Position numbers and translations under genes: made by a program
Assembly (NCBI RefSeq): GCF_014356525.2
Contig: NC_052505.1
Span: forward strand, 51,464,970-51,528,969
DNA from: Nilaparvata lugens
Taxonomy: Eukaryota; Arthropoda; Insecta; Hemiptera; Delphacidae
Direction: 5' to 3'
Length of the DNA: 64,000 nucleotides
Shown: one piece after another, positions 57,426-64,000 of the stretch
How the letters are laid out: each line of letters opens with the position of its first letter
How positions within the stretch are numbered: position 1 is the first letter of the stretch
The notes under the pieces: model-generated
Databases searched by the model: none
Told to the model about the DNA's origin: nothing
The model's input: the letters and a program-made list of their open reading frames with translations, nothing else

Positions 57426-57849
57426 ACATCAATCCAACAATAAATGTGTCACGAATATAATCATCCCTATTTCTTTCAACTGTCACAGCTTTAAACTCAC
57501 AGTCCTTACTTAATAGTTTTGAGGCATGAAGATATTGATCAATAGTCTCATCGGGCTGTTGTTGACGTGCAGATAGTTTATGTCTTGAAAATATTTCATT
57601 TACAGGTTTTACATAGATTCTCCTCAAAGTAGATATAGCATCATTATATGTACCACTTTCGCTTATATACTCATAAATATCTGGAGTGATGAAGTTGATA
57701 AGTGTTTTGAGCTTTTCAGAGTCTGATGATTGTGGTGCGATACTGGTAATGAAGTTCTGAAAAGTTTTGTGCCAATGTGTCCATTCCTTGCTTGCAGTTG
57801 ATAAGTTTGGATCCACACTAAACTTGTCTGGCTTCAGTATCGTATTCAT
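57426..57849 (-). pseudogene. Gypsy-like gag, N-terminal part
   Basis: ATG at 57849 (MNTILKPDKFSVDPN). Helical capsid-like motifs: WTHWHKTFQNFITSI, LINFITPDIYEYISE, RRIYVKPVNEIFSRHKLSAR, QPDETIDQYLHASKLLSKD and RDDYIRDTFIVGL. This is a Ty3/gypsy-type gag (retrotrans_gag-like). It ends at the Copia LTR and resumes at 53363. The start is 24 bp inside the 5' LTR (57874-58002). No primer-binding site was recognised between them. Confidence 0.8.
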
Positions 57850-57873
57850 TTTACAATATCAAGTTATTGAAAT

Positions 57874-58002
57874 TGTAATAGGAATGAGAGTAAACACAAC
57901 ATAAGTATTTAATACCTTAAGAAAGGTTTCGGATTGGAATGAGTTTGTTTGGAGACTTAGTAGCAGTAATAACAAATTCAAAACATATGTTGTTATACTA
58001 CA
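57874..58002 (-). repeat. Gypsy-like element 5' LTR
   Basis: 129 bp, TGTAATAGG ... ATACTACA in plus coordinates, followed by CCTAC. About 5 differences from the partner LTR. Confidence 0.9.
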
Positions 58003-58007
58003 CCTAC

Positions 58008-60264
58008 CCTTTTATTTTCTTTGTTCACCCGATCCGATGATATGTTAAATCTGGCATTTGCAGTCACCACTTGTTTTGGTCGCCGCCTCTTGGAGCGCTG
58101 GTGCTTGTGTGTCACCACTTGTTTTGGTTGCTGCCGCTTGGAGCGCTGGTGCTTGTGTTCACAGTTGCCCTGGCTTACCCTGTCGATTTTGATAGTTTTA
58201 ATTTTTATTCATCAAGTTTGTCATTTCAATCGATTTATCAATTAGATTTATTATACTTAGTTCAGCATTAGTCCTATTTTAGCATTATTCATTTATATTT
58301 GCCATTTTTCTGCTGGTGGGTTCATTGTTTCACACAGTTGGTACACTGCTTTGTAGGCTGAGATCCCCCCTGCTCCTCTCGATGGAATGGCTGAAGAAAG
58401 TTTATTTCCAAGTTTCAAATTTATCCTTTTTAATCTAAAAGTGACAAATTTGCATTGAAAATGTGTCTCATCGATTCACAAATATCTATTTTCGATGTGG
58501 TATTCTAGTTTTCAACGTCCATCATTATTTGTGTCAAAAAACTTGTAAGTAACCGAACTACATTACTCGCACGCAATGTGCTTTGTCCCTCAACTTCGAA
58601 TTTCAACATTTATCAAATTTGTGCTTCTAATTCTGAAGAACTGTTGATCCAACAACGATAATATCCAGAATGAACTATTTTTACTAGAAGAAAGCTCAGA
58701 AGAACTTTATTTCCTGTATTCAATTCTAGTTGTGTCCAAATGATACATGTTATGTTATTTGTTTCATCATGAACTTTATTTGCAATCTCTCACTTGCAAG
58801 AACATTTTTGTCAGCAACTGACAATTTTCAATCATCAAGAAAATATATAGTTCCATTACACTCAATGCATTAAAAACATTACTTATGCATCAGACATTTC
58901 TGCATTGAACTAGTTACTAAGCAAGGTTACAATTTATCCTGCATCTAGGATTTGAAGAAGCTTGTCCATGACAATTCTTCCTGGAATTACATCAACCCTT
59001 GTAATTTCCTCTCATCATTTGAAATCTACACCATTGTGATTTCTTTTTTCAGTGACTATTGCGCACTATTTTGGCCACCAGTTGCCACCTCATTGTAACC
59101 TAGAACTGTTCATGTTTGAAATTGCTTTATTGGGTCGCGGCTATCAATCTACTTGTATGCTGCTAAGTTACATTGTGCCTGCCATGTGTACACCTTCATT
59201 GACAAATTGAACTATCATCATCACCATTGTGGTTTATCAGAATTTGTGTGTGCTTCGACCATATCACCACAACAATTTACATTTGTGATCTACTCACTTA
59301 CCTGGAGTTACTAGTTTTCTCTAACAACATCTTGTCCATGCACAAGCCTACGCATTATCGTGCAACACCTGCTGTGATGACATCTGTAATCATCATCCTA
59401 CCGACTTGGATTCAATTCTATCTCCATCTGTAACAAACCTACTGAGTTCTAGCGCTTAGTACAGCGCCCTTGTTACCATCATTACCTGCTGCTGGTCACA
59501 CTTGGAGTGGATTCAACTTCTGCACGGCTCCCTGCCGTCTCACTGCCGGTCTGTCTGAAGATTCAGCGCAGTTCGCCGCCGACGCCGCCCTGGTACTTGG
59601 TTCCACGGCTCCCTGCCGTGCTGTTGCCGATTCTGTCCGGGTATCTGGTCCAATTCAACGCCGACGCCTACCTGGTGTCCAGCCCATGGGCATCGCAGAC
59701 CTTCCAGAAATCCTACTGGTTTTCTTTAAGCCAGCTGGTGAAGACATCTAATCTCTTAGTTAAGTATTTTGTTCCATGCTTCTGTGCACTTACCGATTCA
59801 TTGTTCAAACCATTTTCATTTGTTTTTTTAGAAACATTTATAAATTACATTTTTTTTATATTTACTTTTTAAGGTCGTATATTTAAAGTTAGACTTTTCC
59901 GTGGTCCCAATTATTCGTCGCGGTCCCTTTTCAATTTATCTTGTCTTGCGGAAGACTTTCAATATTTGTCTGTTTATGCAACAGCTGGAATTTCATTAAT
60001 TACATGATTTTTGTGACTAGGAGTTCTACAATAAATTCAAAACAATTGTATTTTGAAGATTCTGAATTCTCTTTTTATTTGTCAACATAATTGTCCAACT
60101 GTGTGGACCCACCATTGTATGTACATGCCTTACTATTCTAAAGAAATAAAACAAACCAAATTACACTTTTTAGAAGGTCTGTTACGTATTCATGATCATT
60201 ATAATATTCTTTATGATTCTAATCCTTGTATGTCATTTAGCCTACCTGTTCCAAGATGGTACTA
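58008..60264. other. Non-coding region
   Basis: 2.26 kb with no gene that I can support. A tandem pair near 58065-58150 (CACTTGTTTTGGT(C/T)GC..GC(C/T)GC.. TTGGAGCGCTGG) spans about 48 bp per unit. A GC-rich patch at 59505-59745 holds GGCTCCCTGCCGT twice, 88 bp apart. Open frames at 59470-60277 show no known domain, though the one ending at 60277 is His/Tyr-rich and ends in the Helitron. Confidence 0.5.
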
Positions 60265-60946
60265 TCTATATATATAAAAGCGAAATGGCACTCACTCACT
60301 GACTGACTGACTGACTCACTCACTCACTCGCAGAACTAAAAATCTACTGGACCAAAAACGTTCAAATTTGGTAGGTATGTTCAGTTGGCCCTTTAGAGGC
60401 GCACTAAGAAATCTTTTGGCAATATTTTAACTCTAAGGGTTATTTTTAAGGGTTTAGAGTTCTTCTTTTAGCATGTATATTCTTCTTCTCCCAATCTCTT
60501 AATTATAATTGAAATTTCCTTATCATATGTTACTATAGAACTATAATCTAGATAGAGAACCTCTTCGAAACAGTTGTTAACTGGCAACTAAATTGATAAT
60601 TTTGTCAGGTTGGCATTAAGTTGAGTTGACTTTGTTAGGTTGGCATCAAGTTGAAGATTTAAATGCATTTATCGCGGAAAAATTGATTGGGCACTGCTAC
60701 TTCAATCCTGGGAATATTATATTATTAGCCGTCAGGCTTGCTTCGCTCGCCATATCCATTTAGCCAGACGTTTAGTCTGGACCCCCGACTGGATTGTCCT
60801 AACATATGATAAAAATACTCAAATGAAAAATGCAGGCGAGCGAAGCGAGCCTGCTGATCTCATTCCTGGACGATCCAGTCGGGGGACCAGGGGGCGGAGC
60901 CCCCTGGCTAGACGGATATGGCGAGTGAAGCGAGCCTGACAGCTAG
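60265..60946 (+). mobile_element. Non-autonomous Helitron
   Basis: Begins TCTATATATATAAAAGCG after an A and ends GACAGCTAG before a T: 5' TC, 3' CTAG and A/T insertion, as expected of Helitrons. Near the 3' end are a 9-bp GC stem (CCAGGGGGC-GGA-GCCCCCTGG, 60887-60907) and GGCGAGTGAAGCGAGCC. A short CACT/GACT simple repeat follows the 5' end. No Rep/helicase is encoded. Confidence 0.8.
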
Positions 60947-61580
60947 TAAATTCATATATTCAATTTCAACTACAGCTGATCAATAACTCTCTTAAATATC
61001 ATTCCTTTTTTGCTTACCAGAGTCTTTTATGAGGACAGTTTGGGTGGTCTCATTGAGAGTTGCAATTCAGATCTTGACGACTCTTAATGTCACAATCATT
61101 GCAGTCCGCTTAGAAGATTGGAGGTTACGCTTCAATTTCGCCCAAATTACTCAGATATATTCATTCCATTATCAAGTGTTTGAATTATAAAGAGTAATCA
61201 AACAAGAAAAAACACAAAAAAGCCATGAAAAGAAATTCTGAATCTTCATTTTTCACAAAATAAGGATAAGATGAAGAAGTTGGAGACGTCATAATCTACA
61301 AACTTCATTGAAGAACATCAATATCAAAAACTAGAGTTTTCAAATTGTGATACGTCTGACTCGTATTGAGAAGGCACACTTCAAATTAATAAATTCTGTG
61401 AGCATACAACGAAAGCCTGATTTTTATCATCAGCATAGTTAAATCAAGAAAATTATAATATTCTGTAGAGTATTGGAAAGTGAAAATCTAGATTCAGAAC
61501 ATGTCAAAACAATGGACAAAATTGATTGTTTCAAGCGCCAAAGTGTAAATATGATGCAATGTAGAAAGCAGTCGGTACTA
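60947..61580. other. Non-coding stretch
   Basis: AT-rich, no gene or repeat recognised. It ends with the TA duplicated by the following transposon. Confidence 0.55.
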
Positions 61581-62933
61581 CTGGGTCCGGCAGTCAAACC
61601 TGACGGTTTTTAAGTGGGGATAGGTGGTGGTGGGGGTGACTGGGCGGGTGGGGATGGGCGCCATCTTGTTCACCTTGAGTGGAAGTTCATTAGTTCAGTA
61701 ACAATGGAGCGTTGGACCGCTGAACATCGTGCGTTTGTAGTCGAGACGTTTTTTAGAAATAATGATTCTGTGATTCTAACGCAAAGGAGTTTCCATATAT
61801 GGTTTAACATTCCCCCTCGTGGTGCGATCCCGTCACGAAACACAATTCTTCTGTGGGTTCGGAACTTTCAGAACACTGCGTTTGGAACCACAAGAAGGAG
61901 AGGAGGATCACCTCGAACGGTAAGAACTCCTGCTAACGTTGAGGCTGTTCGACATGCTTTTGAACGGAGCCCTCGTCGCTCTGCCATTCGTCACGCCCAA
62001 GCTCTTCGGATCTCCGACCGGTCTGTGAGACGTATTCTTCATGACGACTTGAGCTTCCACCCTTACAAGATTGCTATTGTTCAAGAGTTACAAGCAGGAG
62101 ATTTTGGTAGAAGGTTGAATTTTGCTGAAACCATGTTAAGAAAGATTGAGGAAGACCCTGGAATCATTGTTTTGACTTCAGACGAAGCTCATTTCCACCT
62201 TAATGGATGTGTTAATAAACAAAATTTCCGTTATTGGGCCCCAAATAACCCACGGGAACTTCATCAGCGGCCTCTTCACTGTGAAAAAGTAACTGTCTGG
62301 GCTGCAGTGTGTAGGTCAACAGTTATAGGGCCTTATTTTTTTGAAGAGGGTGGCCATACAGTGACAGTGAACTCAGAGCGTTATGTTGCCATGATCTGTG
62401 ACTTTCTCATTCCTGAGTTACGTCGCCACCGCATACCTCTCAGGAGGGTATGGTTTCAGCAGGACGGAGCTACTGCCCATACCTCGCGGGCCTCCATGGC
62501 TCAACTCAGAGGATTTTTCCCAGGCAAGCTGATCTCGCTCAGGGGTGACATTGAATGGCCAGCACGTTCTCCCGACTTGTCCCCTTGTGACTTTTATCTG
62601 TGGGGGTATCTCAAGGGAAGAGTGTATGTTGACAAGCCAAGAAATTTGGATCAACTGAAGGAGAATATTCGGCGAGAACTTCGTGAGATCCCGCGGCAAA
62701 CGTTGGAGAGAGTCATGACGAACTTTTCCAAGAGACTCGTACAGTGTACAGAAAATGGTGGTCAACATTTAAATGACATAATTTTTGCGCCGTAAGCTAT
62801 TTTTCAATTTTTTTTAATACTAAATGTAATTTCCAATTCTCCTCTTTACAATAAAAAAAATATATAAATATATCTCAACAGCTTTTTAATTTATCCAATA
62901 TCAAAAACCGTCAGGTTTGACTGCCGGACCCAG
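61581..62933 (+). mobile_element. Complete Tc1/mariner-superfamily element (31-bp TIRs, TA duplication)
   Basis: Perfect 31-bp terminal inverted repeats at 61581-61611 and 62903-62933 begin CTGGGTCCGGCAGTCAAACC. TA lies immediately outside both ends (61579-61580 and 62934-62935). The 1,353-bp element contains one uninterrupted transposase gene. Identical TIRs and an open gene suggest recent movement. Confidence 0.95.
61704..62795 (+). CDS. Tc1/mariner-superfamily transposase, DD41D-type spacing
   Basis: ATG at 61704 gives 363 residues; the open frame extends to 61614 only through a GTG and Gly-rich sequence, so I prefer the ATG. An N-terminal helix-turn-helix (HRAFVVETFFRNNDSVILTQ) is followed by a DUF4817-like segment and a second HTH (ALRISDRSVRRILHDDL). 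The catalytic Asp residues lie in VLTSDEAHFHLNG, WFQQDGATAHTS and ARSPDLSPCDFYLWGYLK. I count 41 residues between the second and third, a DD41D arrangement rather than mariner DD34D or Tc1 DD34E. The enzyme would bind the TIRs and cut and paste the element at TA. No stop or frameshift is present. A polyadenylation-like AATAAA lies near 62850. Confidence 0.93.
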   Translation: MERWTAEHRAFVVETFFRNNDSVILTQRSFHIWFNIPPRGAIPSRNTILLWVRNFQNTAFGTTRRRGGSPRTVRTPANVEAVRHAFERSPRRSAIRHAQALRISDRSVRRILHDDLSFHPYKIAIVQELQAGDFGRRLNFAETMLRKIEEDPGIIVLTSDEAHFHLNGCVNKQNFRYWAPNNPRELHQRPLHCEKVTVWAAVCRSTVIGPYFFEEGGHTVTVNSERYVAMICDFLIPELRRHRIPLRRVWFQQDGATAHTSRASMAQLRGFFPGKLISLRGDIEWPARSPDLSPCDFYLWGYLKGRVYVDKPRNLDQLKENIRRELREIPRQTLERVMTNFSKRLVQCTENGGQHLNDIIFAP

Positions 62934-62940
62934 TATTACT

Positions 62941-63654
62941 GTTTACTATGGTGAAGGGAGTCAGCCGCGTCGGCTGCTTCCCCATCCACAGCGTCAAATT
63001 GAATCTCAAATACATAACAATACACATCAATGGATTTGCAATGAAAAATTAATAATTTGCCGACATTAATAATTTGGCTCATTTTTTTCAAATCATTTGC
63101 TTCAAAGTTAATCGGAGAAAACAAAAAAATCAAATCGAAAAACCGCTAAATTTTATCATAAATATTATTTTATCAAGGAAACTGTTCGTTTTATTGAAAT
63201 AATGAACACGACTAATATTGTCAATAATGTAACGAATCGAATGATATATGAAAGATCTTTCCTCGATTAATGGTTACAGAGATAATTGATTCCCTGTTCA
63301 CTGTTTACTATGGAGAAGAGAGTCAGCCGCGCTGTACCGCGTCGGCTGTCTCCCCTTCCACGGCCAAATACGTAACAATATAGATCTGTGGATTCGCAAT
63401 GGAAGTGGCTACATTAATTATGGGGCTCATTTTTCTTTTAAACCACTTGCTTCGAAGTTAATCGGAGAAAACAAAAAAATAAAAACGCAACCCCCCTAAA
63501 TTTTTACATTTATAGCCTATTATTTTATCAAGAAAACTGTTCGTTTTATTGAAAAAAATGAAGAGATTTGATATTGTAGTTCATAATGTAACGAATCGAA
63601 TGTCATATAATAGAACTCTTTCCGATCAATGGTTACAGAGATAATTGATTTTCC
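62941..63654. repeat. ~363-bp tandem duplication
   Basis: GTTTACTATGG(T/A)GAAG(G/A)GAGTCAGC begins at about 62941 and about 63303. Both units continue through ATACATAACAATA / ATACGTAACAATA, GAAGTTAATCGGAGAAAACA, AACTGTTCGTTTTATTGAA and GGTTACAGAGATAATTGATT. Units are about 85 percent alike with small indels. No ORF is shared. Confidence 0.9.
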
Positions 63655-63850
63655 GTGATTACCTGCATTTTTCAACTTTGAGGGTGGCTAGGGGTGAAAG
63701 CTCCAGGGGGATTTCTTGGGACTTTTGGTCCCAGAAGGGGAGGGTTCGATCCCTCCTACTCTGGGAGGGTTCGATCGATGGTGAGAGATTCAGCTTTTAT
63801 TTAATTTTCGGATCGAAAAAACCTTTATTGACTGGGCTATTTAGGCGTTT
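63520..63850 (+). repeat. Dispersed non-coding repeat, copy 2
   Basis: Overlaps the second tandem unit and continues to AACCTTTATTGACTGGGCTA, which it shares with copy 1 at 10395-10725. It also contains a tandem GGGAGGGTTCGAT pair (about 63737 and 63765). Confidence 0.7.
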
Positions 63851-64000
63851 CCCTCAAAAGATGGCTGAAGGCTTGTCTGGTCGATGTATATTATCCTCTT
63901 TTTTTCTATATAAGTGAAGTTTAAGATGTTTTAATTGACATCTGAATGTTCTTATAAAATTTATTGATGTTCTAAATCATCTTTGGAGTGTGGATTTCAT
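63851..64000. other. Non-coding end of window
   Basis: No gene or repeat recognised in the last 150 bases. Confidence 0.6.

Larger units (their letters stand above)
52353..58002 (-). mobile_element. Gypsy-like gag/protease LTR element, 129-bp LTRs, CCTAC duplication
   Basis: LTRs at 52353-52481 and 57874-58002 (both 129 bp, TGTAATAGG ... ACTACA) are flanked by a perfect 5-bp duplication CCTAC (52348-52352 and 58003-58007). The interior on the minus strand encodes only a gag and a start of protease. Near the 3' LTR lie a (TA)n tract and a LINE fragment. No RT or integrase of its own is present, so it is non-autonomous. A Copia element splits the gag. Confidence 0.9.

Noticed and set aside
59470..60277. 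Host protein-coding exons
   Set aside because: Overlapping frames in a GC-rich patch have no domain and no consistent splice signals, and the last one reads into the Helitron.
63725..63775. tRNA T-arm (GGGTTCGATCCC)
   Set aside because: Only the T-arm-like hairpin is present; no acceptor, D or anticodon arms surround it, and the motif is duplicated in the repeat.

Overview
The window reads as a transposon-rich, AT-rich insect chromosome segment. No intact host gene is recognisable. The mix of elements points to an insect: Tc1/mariner-type elements, a CR1/Jockey-type LINE, BEL/Pao, Copia and Ty3/gypsy LTR elements, a Helitron, and Polinton/Maverick (adintovirus-like) genes. A hemipteran, possibly a planthopper-like one, is my best guess. 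That guess rests on recalled resemblance, not on a marker gene. Most coding traces carry frameshifts or stops, so this is largely a graveyard of mobile elements. One transposase, at 61704-62795, is intact.

Layout. 1-5200: a LINE fragment next to an assembly gap, a Polinton integrase fragment, a Polinton-type ORF fragment fused to a 21-bp minisatellite, and a series of minisatellites. 5212-9596: a long frameshifted gene with a FEN/XPG-like nuclease region and a cysteine-rich CXC tail, followed by a GAA tract. 9.8-15.6 kb: non-coding, with a MITE and a dispersed repeat. 15.66-19.15 kb: Polinton/adintovirus-like block A on the minus strand (ATPase, coiled-coil/acidic DUF8207-type protein, coiled-coil fibre-like protein).

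23.5-37.7 kb: block B, a second and older copy with the same gene order on the minus strand (chromodomain integrase, ATPase, DUF8207-type protein, phospholipase A2). Four later insertions break it up: a 5.08-kb LINE with AAGTT target-site duplications inside the ATPase gene, two copies of a mariner-like element with terminal inverted repeats of about 560 bp, and a GC-rich insert holding an exact 160-bp satellite.

38.5-45.7 kb: a tandem LTR-internal-LTR-internal-LTR array of a non-autonomous retrotransposon, bounded on both sides by (TA)n. 45.7-47.8 kb: the 3' part of a BEL/Pao polyprotein. 50-50.8 kb: a gypsy reverse-transcriptase fragment. 52.35-58.0 kb: a gypsy-like gag element with 129-bp LTRs and a perfect CCTAC duplication, with a Copia element inserted in its gag. 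60.27-60.95 kb: a non-autonomous Helitron. 61.58-62.93 kb: a complete Tc1/mariner-superfamily element with 31-bp TIRs and TA duplications. 62.9-63.9 kb: a tandem/dispersed repeat family.

The parts do not form a host pathway. What holds together is (i) the repeated, colinear Polinton/adintovirus-like gene block, and (ii) a readable order of insertion events layered onto it.
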